A stretch of DNA of 64,000 bases from Streptococcus oricebi (GCF_017883985.1 NZ_PRDG01000001.1:197764-261763), one strand, 5' to 3'; counted from the first letter of the stretch, positions 49,402-57,881 are shown. Notes: generated from the sequence alone by a model not told the origin. Numbers and translations are program-made.

Positions 49402-49536
49402 TAAAAATACAATCAGCCAAAGTCCAGATTGGTAAAATATATTTCAACTTCTCAGACTATTTGCTACTAAAGAAAAAGCCAAATCAGTGCGATTTTTTCA
49501 TTTTTTTGCTACACTCAAAGGAGAAAGGAGCTGACC

Positions 49537-50181
49537 ATGATTAAAATCAGCAAAACAGTCAATCAAGTAGCCTATGAAAACACCTACTATCTGGAAACAG
49601 ACCAAGAGCTTATTCTGGTCGATCCCGGCAGTAACTGGGACAAGATTAAAGAGACTATCCAGGCCATTAACAAGCCCCTAATCGCTATTCTTCTGACCCA
49701 TACCCATTACGACCATATTATGAGTCTTGACTTGGTGCGGGACCAGTTCAATCAGCCCCCCGTCTATATAGCGGAAAGCGAGGCCACCTGGCTGTATAGT
49801 CCCCAGGACAATCTCTCAGGCCTCCCCCGCCATGACGATTTGGTCGATGTCTGCCTAAGGCCGGCCGAGCATTTCTTCCACTATGACCAGGACTATCATT
49901 TGGGGGATTTTCATTTCTATGTCCGACCTACACCAGGCCACTCCATCGGGGGCGTCTCCATCGTCTTTCCCGATGACCACTTTGTTTTAACTGGTGATGC
50001 CCTCTTTCGCCAATCAATCGGCCGAACAGACCTACCCACTGGTAATCAGGATCAACTTTTGACCAGTATCAAACAAGAACTACTGACCCTGCCCAAGACC
50101 TATGATGTCTATCCCGGCCATGGTCCTCAAACCAGCATTGCCCATGAAAAAATGCTCAATCCCTTCCTCAGTGAGAAATAA
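49537..50181 (+). CDS. Metallo-beta-lactamase fold hydrolase (glyoxalase II-like)
   Basis: A 214-residue MBL-fold hydrolase. The metal-binding motif is LLTHTHYDHIMSLD, with further ligands in PTPGHSIGGVSIVFP, LTGDALFRQSIGRTDL and VYPGHGPQTSIAHEK. The arrangement matches the YcbL/glyoxalase II-like group that hydrolyses thioesters, but the substrate is not determined. GAAAGGAG precedes the ATG, with a TGCTACACT -10 upstream. The alpha/beta hydrolase gene begins one base after its stop codon. Confidence 0.9.
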   Translation: MIKISKTVNQVAYENTYYLETDQELILVDPGSNWDKIKETIQAINKPLIAILLTHTHYDHIMSLDLVRDQFNQPPVYIAESEATWLYSPQDNLSGLPRHDDLVDVCLRPAEHFFHYDQDYHLGDFHFYVRPTPGHSIGGVSIVFPDDHFVLTGDALFRQSIGRTDLPTGNQDQLLTSIKQELLTLPKTYDVYPGHGPQTSIAHEKMLNPFLSEK

Positions 50182-50182
50182 A

Positions 50183-50926
50183 ATGAAAAAGATATGTAAA
50201 AGACTGGGCCTAGGAGCCCTAATCCTGCTAGGTCTAGCCCTAATAGCTGGCTTTACCTACCTCAAGATGGCCAGCTATCCAGCAGAAAGTCGGGCCCAGG
50301 CTAGCCTCAAAGCTGGCAAGGCCCAAGAAAACTCACAAAGTTTTGTCTTTAAGGGAGACCCCAAGAAGCCCGCTTTTATCCTCTATCCAGGAGCCTTGGT
50401 TGACCCCGTCAGCTATGCCCAACTAGCCCAGGACCTTGCGAAAGAGGGCTACTCCAGCTACATTATCCGCCCCTTCCTACATTTGCCCGTCCTATCTAGC
50501 CAGGCAGCCCTGGATCTAATCAAAAAAGAGGGGCTCAAGCCCCAACAAGTCTATCTGGCTGGCCACTCTCTAGGTGGGGTCGTAGCTAGCAGCAATAGTT
50601 TAAAGCTGATGGAGCAAAAGCAGGGACCCAAGGGCCTGGTTCTCTTGGCTAGCTACCCAGCCGCATCCAACGACTTGTCCCAGAGCCAACTTCCCGTTCT
50701 ATCTCTAACCGCCAGCCAGGACAAAATCATCAACTGGACCAACTATCAGGCGGCCAAAAAACGCCTGCCCAAGGATAGTCAGTATATAGAAATCCCCGGT
50801 GGAAACCACTCTGGCTTTGGCCTCTATGGCCAGCAGGCAGGAGACGGCCAGCCAACTATTTCTAACCTAGACCAGCAAAAGGCCATCAGTAAAGCCATCC
50901 TAGACTTTATTAAGAGCCAGGATTAA
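50183..50926 (+). CDS. Membrane-anchored alpha/beta hydrolase
   Basis: A 247-residue protein with an N-terminal membrane anchor or signal (about 8-27, LGLGALILLGLALIAGFTYL) and an alpha/beta hydrolase domain. The nucleophile elbow is AGHSLGGVVAS; TASQDKIINW is the acid region and PGGNHSGFGLY carries the histidine. FILYPGALVDPVSYA gives the oxyanion side. The ATG at 50183 directly follows the MBL hydrolase stop; only a weak GTGAG is present, so translation is probably coupled. Similar proteins are carboxylesterase-like; the substrate is unknown and the site probably extracellular. Confidence 0.88.
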   Translation: MKKICKRLGLGALILLGLALIAGFTYLKMASYPAESRAQASLKAGKAQENSQSFVFKGDPKKPAFILYPGALVDPVSYAQLAQDLAKEGYSSYIIRPFLHLPVLSSQAALDLIKKEGLKPQQVYLAGHSLGGVVASSNSLKLMEQKQGPKGLVLLASYPAASNDLSQSQLPVLSLTASQDKIINWTNYQAAKKRLPKDSQYIEIPGGNHSGFGLYGQQAGDGQPTISNLDQQKAISKAILDFIKSQD

Positions 50927-50973
50927 CAAGCAAAAATTTTTATTCAAAAATTTTCAATCCTCTTTTATCAAGC

Positions 50974-51028
50974 AAAAAGCGAGCCAGCTAGCCTTCTGAA
51001 TGACAGAAAACTAGCTGGCTTGCTTTTT
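50974..51028. terminator. Bidirectional terminator alpha/beta hydrolase / ftsX
   Basis: AAAAAGCGAGCCAGCTAG and CTAGCTGGCTTGCTTTTT pair almost perfectly. The loop contains TTCTGAATGACAGAAAAC, closely similar to the loop of the terminator at 44773. Confidence 0.85.
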
Positions 51029-51068
51029 ATATATAAGACTGGACCTTGGGCCCAAACTCCTTTTATCC

Positions 51069-51995
51069 TTAAATCTTCAGGAAGCGTCTCATAGAGATTC
51101 CTGACCCGATAGAGCCGATAATGATTCCCAGAACAAAGAGACTGGCAATCATAATAGGTACAAAGAGGCTAGGCTCAATCATAGAGAGGTTTTGACCAAC
51201 CAGGGACTTATTGACCGACTGGTAGACCATATTATATCCAAAGTAGACGAGCACTCCTGGAAGAGCTGCTCCCAAGAGACCCAGCCAGGCTCCTTCTAAG
51301 AGGAAGGGGCCACGGATATAACCATTTTTTGCCCCAACCAGACGCATGATTTGAATCTCACGACTGCGGGAAATAATGGTAATCCGAATGGTATTTGAAA
51401 TCAGAAAGACTGCTAGGAAGATGAGGAGACCCGCTCCAATCAAGCCCCAGGTCTGAATAAAGTTAGCTAGGGAGAAGAGTCGTTTGGTATTAGCTCCACC
51501 GTCTTGGACCTCAGAAACTCCTTCAATCTTTTTAGCCTGAGAAGAAACTGTCTCGACATACTTAGGTGAGCTAGTATCGACAATGTAGGCGTCATAGAGG
51601 GGGTTTGAGTCTCCCTCAAAGACCTTCCACTCACTTCCCATGGTCTCAGTTAGCTTTTCATACTGCTCTTCCTTGCTTGAAAAGGTCACCTTGGCTACAT
51701 GGTCCAGAGACTTAAGGGCATCATAGACCTTATGGTAGTCATCGTTTTTGACAGTTTGACCTTCCTTGACAATGGTCTCGCTGTTATCAGCCACATCCTT
51801 ACGAGTATAAACCATGACCCGGACATTGTTTTGAATATCATCTCCTAGTTTAATCGCATTTAAAATAACAGAGACAAAGATTCCAACTAGGGTCAGGGTA
51901 ATCATAACCGTACTGATAGCGGCAACAGTCATCCAGCCATTACGCTTAAGGCTCTTAAGCGATTCCAGCAGATGACGGAAAAATCTACTAATCAT
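51069..51995 (-). CDS. ftsX: Cell division ABC-like permease FtsX
   Basis: A 308-residue FtsX with the canonical four membrane segments: one near 22-45 (MTVAAISTVMITLTLVGIFVSVIL), a large extracellular domain (about 50-175), and three in the C-terminal half (GLIGAGLLIFLAVFLISNTIRI; a middle segment; LFVPIMIASLFVLGIIIGSIGS). The SREIQIMRLVGAKNGYIRGPFLLEGAWLG coupling helix is conserved. The ATG at 51995 overlaps the ftsE stop. With FtsE it activates the extracellular hydrolase PcsB at the septum in streptococci; pcsB itself is not in the window. Confidence 0.96.
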   Translation of the reverse strand: MISRFFRHLLESLKSLKRNGWMTVAAISTVMITLTLVGIFVSVILNAIKLGDDIQNNVRVMVYTRKDVADNSETIVKEGQTVKNDDYHKVYDALKSLDHVAKVTFSSKEEQYEKLTETMGSEWKVFEGDSNPLYDAYIVDTSSPKYVETVSSQAKKIEGVSEVQDGGANTKRLFSLANFIQTWGLIGAGLLIFLAVFLISNTIRITIISRSREIQIMRLVGAKNGYIRGPFLLEGAWLGLLGAALPGVLVYFGYNMVYQSVNKSLVGQNLSMIEPSLFVPIMIASLFVLGIIIGSIGSGISMRRFLKI

Positions 51996-52680
51996 CGTAT
52001 CCGTACTCTCCTTCCGCTTCGTCACGTACCACACGACCATTTTCAATGGCGATAACCCGGTGACGCAGAGTATTAACAATTTGGCTATTATGGGTGGCCA
52101 TGAGCACCGTTGTCCCTTGGAGGTTAATCCGCTCTAGGAGGTTCATAATTTCCCAAGAATTATCTGGGTCCAAGTTTCCTGTGGGCTCATCGGCAATCAA
52201 GACCTTAGGGTTGTTGACAATAGCACGAGCAATGGCAATCCGCTGCTGCTCACCACCAGATAGCTCGTTGGGGAAGGAACGGACTTTATGCTTCAGACCA
52301 ACCAGCTCCAAGACTTCCATAACCCGCTTTTTAATGTTACTGCGGCGTTCGCCGATTACCTCCATGGCATAGGAGATGTTTTCATAGACGGTCTTTTTAG
52401 GTAGGAGCTTATAGTCCTGAAAGACAACTCCGACATTGCGACGCAACATAGGAATGTCCTTCTTTTTAATTTTTCCTAGATTGAAGTCGGCCACTTGTAG
52501 GCTTCCCTTATCTAGCTTGATTTCTCTATATAGGAGACGGATAAAGGTCGATTTACCCGCACCAGAAGGGCCTACGATATAGGCAAACTCTCCTGAATTT
52601 ACACTGATAGACACGCCCCGCAAGGCAGTTGTCCCGTTGTCATACTTTTTGACAACATCTCTCATTTCAATTATCGACAT
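51988..52680 (-). CDS. ftsE: Cell division ATP-binding protein FtsE
   Basis: A 230-residue ABC ATPase. Walker A GPSGAGKST, Q-loop FQDYKLLP, signature LSGGEQQRIAIARAI, Walker B LIADEPTGNLD and H-loop THN. The start MSIIEMRDVVKKYDNG at 52680 matches the FtsE length. AAAGGAA lies about 13 bases upstream, a somewhat long spacing. It overlaps ftsX by eight nt and starts 28 nt after prfB, the conserved prfB-ftsE-ftsX arrangement. Confidence 0.97.
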   Translation of the reverse strand: MSIIEMRDVVKKYDNGTTALRGVSISVNSGEFAYIVGPSGAGKSTFIRLLYREIKLDKGSLQVADFNLGKIKKKDIPMLRRNVGVVFQDYKLLPKKTVYENISYAMEVIGERRSNIKKRVMEVLELVGLKHKVRSFPNELSGGEQQRIAIARAIVNNPKVLIADEPTGNLDPDNSWEIMNLLERINLQGTTVLMATHNSQIVNTLRHRVIAIENGRVVRDEAEGEYGYDD

Positions 52681-52708
52681 TGATGGTAAGAGTTCCTTTC
52701 TACTTGGT

Positions 52709-53804
52709 TTAGTTAAGACGCCACTTGAGATAGGCATCGATAAAGCCGTCCAAATCCCCGTCCATAACCTTGTCCACCTGGGCTAGCTCATAGCCTGTCC
52801 GGTGGTCCTTGACCATGGTGTAGGGGGTAAAGACATAGGAGCGAATCTGACTGCCCCAGGAAATTTCTTTTTTATCTCCCTTGAGGGAGTCTACTTCGGC
52901 GGCCTTTTTCTCTTGCTCTAGCTGGTAGAGCTTGGCTTGCAGCATTTTCATGGCCCGATCCCGGTTTCCATACTGGGTCCGATCCACTGTTGACTGGGTG
53001 ACAATCCCTGTCGGTAGGTGGGTCAGCCGAACACCGGTTGAGACCTTGTTGACATTCTGTCCACCTGCTCCGCCTGAGCGGAAGGTGTCCATTTTAACAT
53101 CTTCGTCTCTCACCTCTACCTCAATGGTATCATCCAATTCTGGCATGACCTCGACCGAGGTAAAGGAGGTGTGGCGACGTTTAGCCGAGTCAAAAGGCGA
53201 GATGCGCACCAGACGGTGAACTCCCATTTCTGACTTTAAGAGCCCATAAGCATGGGGTCCTTCAAAGGAAAGGGTAACCGACTTAATGCCGGCTTCATCA
53301 CCAGCCTGATAGTCCAAGATTTCTACCTTAAAACCCCTACTATTTCCAAAACGGGTGTACATCCTTAGTAGCATATCGCCCCAATCTTGGGCCTCTGTTC
53401 CTCCCGATCCAGGATGAATTTCTAAGATAGCATTATTTTGGTCATAGGGTTCAGACAAGAGCAGGGTCATCTCATAGTTGGTCATCATCTTCTCGAGTTC
53501 TGCTAGCTTATCCTCCAGCTCAGACTGGCTAGAGGCATCCTCAGCTAGAAATTCGAGCAGGATTTCTGACTCCTCAAAGAGATCCGTCATCTGCTGAAAG
53601 TTCTGATAGGTTTGCTTGAGTTCATTCAGCTCTTGCGATGTCTTTTGGGCCGATAAGTTATCATTCCAAAAGTCAGGCTCGGTCATTTTATGTTCTAAGA
53701 TTGCAATCTCTTCTTCCAGACCTTCTAAGTCAAAGAGACCCCCTGAAAGAAGTTAATTTTTCACGATTGGCGTCAATTTTTTGACGAATTTCTGAAATGT
53801 CCAT
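52709..53804 (-). CDS. prfB: Peptide chain release factor 2, programmed +1 frameshift
   Basis: The gene starts at 53804 ([17 protein letters not shown]) and meets an in-frame TGA after 24 codons at 53730-53732. The downstream frame, from GAC at 53731, continues to 52709 and gives a product of about 364 residues. The site CTT-TGA-C is preceded by the internal Shine-Dalgarno AGGGGGT, the classical autoregulatory frameshift of RF2: low RF2 slows termination at UGA and favours the shift. The GGQ motif ([12 protein letters not shown]) for hydrolysis and the SPF tripeptide ([12 protein letters not shown]) for UGA/UAA recognition are present. It is not a pseudogene. Confidence 0.97.
53729..53744 (-). 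promoter_or_regulatory. RF2 programmed frameshift site
   Basis: On the minus strand AGGGGGT, two codons' spacing, then CTT TGA C. The anti-SD-binding stretch (complement of 53738-53744), the slippery CTT and the poor-context TGA are the three elements required for +1 shifting. Confidence 0.95.
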
Positions 53805-53902
53805 AGATACTCCTTTTCACATATCGTTCTATTATACCATACTTAGGGAACTTTGCCTAATTTTTAAAAATTTGGGTCACAAAGCCAGCCTCTATTGTAT
53901 GA

Positions 53903-54016
53903 AAGATTTGCTGGATAAGCAAGGATTTTAACTCTTTCTTGTTTATTTTTAAAGATAAAGGCACATTTACTGCTCGTCTAAAAGCCCTGGAACTAGGGAT
54001 TGCAGTTTATATCTAA
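53903..54016 (+). other. Possible gene relic before the metallophosphoesterase gene
   Basis: The 304-bp gap between prfB and the metallophosphoesterase gene holds no complete gene. One frame without a start codon reads through 37 codons, ending KDKGTFTARLKALELGIAVYI before a stop at 54014. This resembles the protein-like end of a decayed gene. No homologue is recognised and chance is possible. Confidence 0.25.
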
Positions 54017-54093
54017 GGAACATTTGCAACTCCTTTAGTCAGCTTCAAATTCCAACTGACCGCCAAAAGATGATGTTCAAATCCTCTGAAATA

Positions 54094-54102
54094 TGCTAGA
54101 CT
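54094..54102 (+). promoter_or_regulatory. Extended -10 of the metallophosphoesterase gene, six bases from the ATG
   Basis: TGCTAGACT followed by AGACTT and the ATG, with no Shine-Dalgarno. It has the same layout as the yueI and murT promoters. Confidence 0.5.
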
Positions 54103-54108
54103 AGACTT

Positions 54109-54966
54109 ATGACAAGATTAGCGATTATGAGTGACCTCCATATTGACTCCAATGCCTTTGGCACTTTTGAACTTGAAACCCTTATTCAAACCCTAAAAGC
54201 GAGAAAAATCGACCAGCTCCACCTGGCTGGAGATATATCCAATGATTTTTATGGACGCAGCCAGACTTTTATCGACAGGCTCAGCCAAGACTTTCAAGTC
54301 TCCTATAATTTAGGTAACCACGATATGCTGGGTCTATCCGAACAAGAGATTAGTAGCCAGGACCTGCAGGTTCAAAGTATCGGCTCCAGCCAATTAGTCA
54401 GCTTGGCAGGTTGGTATGATTACAGCTTTGTCCCCCAACTTAGTCTGGACCAGCACCTTAAAAATAAAAATAATTTTTGGTTTGACCGCCGGCTCAAAAG
54501 AGCTAAGAGCGACCCCCTCATTACCCAGGACTTGCTTGAGAGATTGAAAGAGGCCCTTCAAGGACTAGCAGGACCAATCCTCGTAGCCATGCACTTTGTC
54601 CCCCACCAGGTCTTTCTCTTTGAACATCCCTATTTCCGACGTTTCAATGCCTTTATGGGTAGCCAGGCCTTTCACCAGGTCTTTCTAGACTTTGGGGTCA
54701 AAGAAGTTGTCTTTGGTCACCTTCACCACCGCTACAAGCGGCGCCTGATTGACGGGATTGGCTACCAGGCCAAACCCTTGGGCTATATAAGAGAATGGCA
54801 GCTGACCCAGAACTTTTTCAAGGACTTTCCCCAATACCAGATTCCAGAAAGCTATCGCCTCCACAAGCGCTATAATGCAGTTAGAGATTTGCCCGAATTT
54901 GAGGCCTATAAAGAAAAATACTTGGCCCAAGAATTTGACCAAGCAATGACGATTTTTGAGTTATGA
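54109..54966 (+). CDS. Calcineurin-like metallophosphoesterase
   Basis: A 285-residue protein with all metallophosphoesterase motifs: MSDLHID (D9, H11), HLAGDISNDF, YNLGNHDML, the histidine of VAMHFVPHQ, and VVFGHLHHRYKRR. These bind two metals for phosphoester hydrolysis. The substrate is unknown. The start codon lacks a ribosome-binding site and sits six bases behind an extended -10, so a leaderless mRNA is predicted. Its last six bases overlap the end of the convergent DUF2785 gene, leaving no room for a terminator between them. Confidence 0.9.
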   Translation: MTRLAIMSDLHIDSNAFGTFELETLIQTLKARKIDQLHLAGDISNDFYGRSQTFIDRLSQDFQVSYNLGNHDMLGLSEQEISSQDLQVQSIGSSQLVSLAGWYDYSFVPQLSLDQHLKNKNNFWFDRRLKRAKSDPLITQDLLERLKEALQGLAGPILVAMHFVPHQVFLFEHPYFRRFNAFMGSQAFHQVFLDFGVKEVVFGHLHHRYKRRLIDGIGYQAKPLGYIREWQLTQNFFKDFPQYQIPESYRLHKRYNAVRDLPEFEAYKEKYLAQEFDQAMTIFEL

Positions 54967-55755
54967 GTAAGAAAAAGATTGAATAACTGCTTTCAAGTCC
55001 TTTGAAAGTAGTTTTTCTTGGTCTAGTTTCAAATAAATTTCCATTAAAAAGGAACGAAAATTAGAAAAATGAATAAAATCCTCAACCGTCTCCAAGGGAA
55101 AATCAATGCCTTCTAGCCAAGCTACTAGCTGATTTTGCGAAAGTTTGCCTTCTGTGACGGCTTGATAAATCACCCTTGCCAGACGCCACTCTTCATCGGC
55201 TGAAAAACGGATAGAAACTCTCTTAAAAATGGAAGATAGGGTTTGAAAAATAGTAGGCCAAGCTGCCTTTGGAAAGTCCGAATGAGTAACAACTGCAACC
55301 AAAAAATCTGCTCCATGAGCAAAAGCATGCACCCAGCCAAAGTCAAGGGAATAACCGTCACTATCCCTTTCCTTTTGTAGATAGGTAAAAGCATACTCAA
55401 ACAAAATCTGTCTTTCCTCTTTTGACAGAAGCCTGTAGTAGGGAGAAGTTGCTGTATCATCTACCTCTACTATATTTGCCAAGAGCAGGGCAGTAAAAGA
55501 GCGAGTCAGGCTAGCCACTCCTTGTTGCTCCATTTGGTAAAATAAAAGATTTTTGCTCAAACTTTCTTCTACTAAAAATCGGAATTGTTGAAGACTAAAA
55601 AAGCCTTCTGTCAGCCCACACGCCAAGGTCTCAAACACTAATTCATCTCGGATTTCTGGCTTAGGATGACCGATATGTTCTAGCAACCAAGCTACCTCAT
55701 CAAAAGAGTAGATTGGGTCAGGTAAAGATAATTTTTCTTGTAAACTCTCTAACAT
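54961..55755 (-). CDS. DUF2785 family protein
   Basis: A 264-residue soluble protein matching the DUF2785 pattern: IRDELVFETLACGL, RSFTALLLANIVEVDD and especially DSDGYSLDFGWVHAFAHGADFLVAVVTHSDF. It is all-helical by appearance, with no signal peptide or membrane segment. The function of the family is unknown. GAGGAAGACG precedes the ATG. The 3' end overlaps the convergent metallophosphoesterase gene by six bases. Confidence 0.88.
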   Translation of the reverse strand: MLESLQEKLSLPDPIYSFDEVAWLLEHIGHPKPEIRDELVFETLACGLTEGFFSLQQFRFLVEESLSKNLLFYQMEQQGVASLTRSFTALLLANIVEVDDTATSPYYRLLSKEERQILFEYAFTYLQKERDSDGYSLDFGWVHAFAHGADFLVAVVTHSDFPKAAWPTIFQTLSSIFKRVSIRFSADEEWRLARVIYQAVTEGKLSQNQLVAWLEGIDFPLETVEDFIHFSNFRSFLMEIYLKLDQEKLLSKDLKAVIQSFSYS

Positions 55756-55793
55756 CGTCTTCCTCGTATTCTAGTTTTGTCTTAGCCATTGTA

Positions 55794-55863
55794 AAACCGA
55801 ATGTCAAGCAAAATAATAGGAGGTCGAGACAAAAGTCTTTGGCTTCCGAAAGACATTCGGTTT
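55794..55863. repeat. 12-bp inverted repeat enclosing a GAGAC hairpin
   Basis: AAACCGAATGTC (55794-55805) and GACATTCGGTTT (55852-55863) are exact complements. Between them lies GGTCGAGACAAAAGTCTTTGGC, a degenerate copy of the recurring intergenic hairpin, giving a nested stem. Confidence 0.7.
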
Positions 55864-55868
55864 ATGCG

Positions 55869-56054
55869 CTAGCCGCGTCGAAGATCCTTTCGTTTTAGGC
55901 TTGCTTTCCAGCAAGCTAAGAGCTTCCAGTCTTCTCCTTCTTTCAAGTCATTCATCGACTGCCTTATCAGGCGGGAGATTGCTTTCGCATTGACGACCTT
56001 GACTTGGATATTCCCCCAAGCTATTCCCTTGAGTGTCTTTGTTATAACAAAATT
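55869..56054 (-). other. Start-less open frame in the DUF1934-DUF2785 gap
   Basis: In the 322-bp gap between the DUF2785 and DUF1934 genes one minus-strand frame is open for about 60 codons. It reads ...LKGIAWGNIQVKVVNAK and later SMNDLKEGEDWKLLACWKAS, ending KRKDLRRG before a TAG at 55869. It has no ATG near its beginning and no ribosome-binding site. The peptide looks protein-like rather than random, so a decayed gene end or repeat-borne fragment is suspected. I do not recognise a family. Confidence 0.3.
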
Positions 56055-56077
56055 TCACTCAACTTTCAAGCAATTTT

Positions 56078-56464
56078 TTAAGACCAGGAAATTTGCAGTT
56101 TGTAATAGGCAAACACCTGCTCTTGGCTGGGATTTAGGAGTTGGTAGTGAAGAATGAGCCGCTGCTTTTCCAAATCCAAGTCATAAACTTGGGTCTGGGT
56201 CAGTAGGTTTTGATAGCCTAGAGGCGTAGGAATAGCTACCTGCACAGCTTCATTTTTCAAGAAACGCATGACCGACTTGGGCTGGGAATAGCGGGTCATG
56301 CTGAGGCCTTGGGCGTCAAATTTCAAGACCACTCTTTCTTTGTCCTCATTTTCATAGGTCAGATAGGTCTGGTCCCCTTTTTGGTGATACTGGGCTGGGC
56401 AGATGTAATCGATTTCTTCCACTTGACCCCCAAGGTCAATCTGATTTTTTATCCGAAGTTTCAT
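56078..56464 (-). CDS. DUF1934 family protein (YwiB-like)
   Basis: A 128-residue single-domain protein with the DUF1934/YwiB calycin-like beta-barrel pattern: MKLRIKNQIDLGGQVEEIDY, TYLTYENEDKERVVLKFDAQGLSMTRY and LDLEKQRLILHYQL. The ATG at 56464 has AAGGAAG six bases upstream; an earlier in-frame TTG lacks one. The family has no established function. It is divergent from the HD hydrolase gene across a 115-bp gap. Confidence 0.85.
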   Translation of the reverse strand: MKLRIKNQIDLGGQVEEIDYICPAQYHQKGDQTYLTYENEDKERVVLKFDAQGLSMTRYSQPKSVMRFLKNEAVQVAIPTPLGYQNLLTQTQVYDLDLEKQRLILHYQLLNPSQEQVFAYYKLQISWS

Positions 56465-56565
56465 TCTGGTCTTCCTTATCAAATCTTTTCCTCTATTCTA
56501 CCAGAAAAGGGGACTTTTTTCTGCCTTGGGGCTTCCTTTTAAGTTTTTGTCCTGCTCCTATTTGT

Positions 56566-56573
56566 GGTATAAT
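56566..56573 (+). promoter_or_regulatory. -10 of the HD hydrolase-cof-murMN operon, six bases from the ATG
   Basis: TATAAT (56568-56573) preceded by TGTGG, then AGGGGC and the ATG at 56580. A start seven bases after the -10 falls on the A of the start codon, so the operon mRNA should be leaderless. Confidence 0.55.
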
Positions 56574-56579
56574 AGGGGC

Positions 56580-57881
56580 ATGATTGAAAAAGTTTTTCGT
56601 GACCCCGTTCACAATTATATTCATGTCGAAAATCAAGTAATCTACGATTTAATCAATACCAAGGAATTTCAACGACTACGCCGCATCAAGCAACTGGGAA
56701 CATCCGGTTACACCTTTCATGGTGGTGAGCATAGCCGTTTTTCGCATTGTTTAGGAGCCTATGAGATTGCCCGTAGGATTACACAGATTTTTGACGAAAA
56801 ATACCAGGACGACTGGGACCACCACGAATCACTCTTGGTTATGGTGACAGCCCTCCTCCACGATGTCGGTCATGGCGCCTACTCTCACACCTTTGAGCGC
56901 TTATTTGATACCGACCATGAGGAAATCACACGCCAAATCATCACCAGTCCAGAAACAGAAATCAACCAAGTCCTGCGCCAATTAGCACCGGACTTCCCTG
57001 AAAAAGTAGCCAGCGTCATCAACCATACCTACCCTAATAAACAGGTGGTCCAGCTAATTTCTAGCCAGATCGATGTAGACCGGATGGACTACCTACTAAG
57101 AGACTCCTACTTTACTGGGGCTAGCTATGGTCAGTTTGATTTAACTCGGATTTTGCGGGTTATTCGGCCTGTAGCTCAGGGAATCGCCTTTAAAAGAAAT
57201 GGCATGCACGCTGTGGAGGACTATGTCCTTAGCCGCTATCAAATGTATATGCAGGTCTACTTCCACCCAGCCAGCAGAGCTATGGAGGTCCTGCTGCAAA
57301 ACCTACTCAAGCGGGCTAAGTTCCTCTATCCCGACCACAAGGCTTATTTTGCGACCTCCTCGCCCAATCTTTTGCCCTTCTTTGAAAAAAAGGTGGAATT
57401 ACAGGACTATCTGGCCTTGGACGATGGGGTGATGAACACCTACTTCCAGGTCTGGATGACCAGTCCGGATACCATTCTGGCTGATTTGGCCCAACGTTTT
57501 ATCAACCGCAAGGTCTTTAAGTCTATTATTTTTTCTGAAAAAAATGAAAAAAATCTTGATTTAATGCGGGATTTAGTAGCCCAGGTCGGCTTTGACCCCG
57601 ACTACTATACCGCTATCCATCGCAACTTTGATTTGCCCTATGATTTCTATCGACCAGAGGTAAAAAGACCCCGGACTCAGATTGAAATCATTCAAAAGGA
57701 TAATCACTTGGCCGAGCTATCAAGTCTGTCTCCGCTAGTAGAGTCTCTGGCTGGGACTCGCCATGGAGACAATCGCTTTTACTTCCCCAAGGAAATGCTG
57801 ACGGATACCTCTATTTTTAGCCAACAAAATCAAGCCTTCAAGGCTCATATCCGCAATGACCACTTTATTTATGGAGAATAA
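56580..57881 (+). CDS. HD-domain phosphohydrolase (YwfO/dNTPase-like)
   Basis: A 433-residue HD-domain protein of the YwfO/SAMHD1-like group. The metal ligands are in SRFSHCLGAYEIAR, LLHDVGHGAYSHTFE and SSQIDVDRMDYLLRDS. RDPVHNYIHVENQVIYDLINTKEFQRLRRIKQLG is the typical N terminus. Such enzymes hydrolyse dNTPs; the exact substrate is inferred. The start MIEKVFRDPVH at 56580 has a -10 only six bases upstream; 18 further in-frame codons upstream overlap the promoter and are rejected. It heads an operon ending with murM and murN. Confidence 0.9.
   Translation: MIEKVFRDPVHNYIHVENQVIYDLINTKEFQRLRRIKQLGTSGYTFHGGEHSRFSHCLGAYEIARRITQIFDEKYQDDWDHHESLLVMVTALLHDVGHGAYSHTFERLFDTDHEEITRQIITSPETEINQVLRQLAPDFPEKVASVINHTYPNKQVVQLISSQIDVDRMDYLLRDSYFTGASYGQFDLTRILRVIRPVAQGIAFKRNGMHAVEDYVLSRYQMYMQVYFHPASRAMEVLLQNLLKRAKFLYPDHKAYFATSSPNLLPFFEKKVELQDYLALDDGVMNTYFQVWMTSPDTILADLAQRFINRKVFKSIIFSEKNEKNLDLMRDLVAQVGFDPDYYTAIHRNFDLPYDFYRPEVKRPRTQIEIIQKDNHLAELSSLSPLVESLAGTRHGDNRFYFPKEMLTDTSIFSQQNQAFKAHIRNDHFIYGE

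Noticed and set aside
53730..53732. prfB as a pseudogene because of the in-frame TGA
   Set aside because: The CTT-TGA-C context and the internal AGGGGGT are the known programmed frameshift signals, and the downstream frame is intact with GGQ and SPF motifs.
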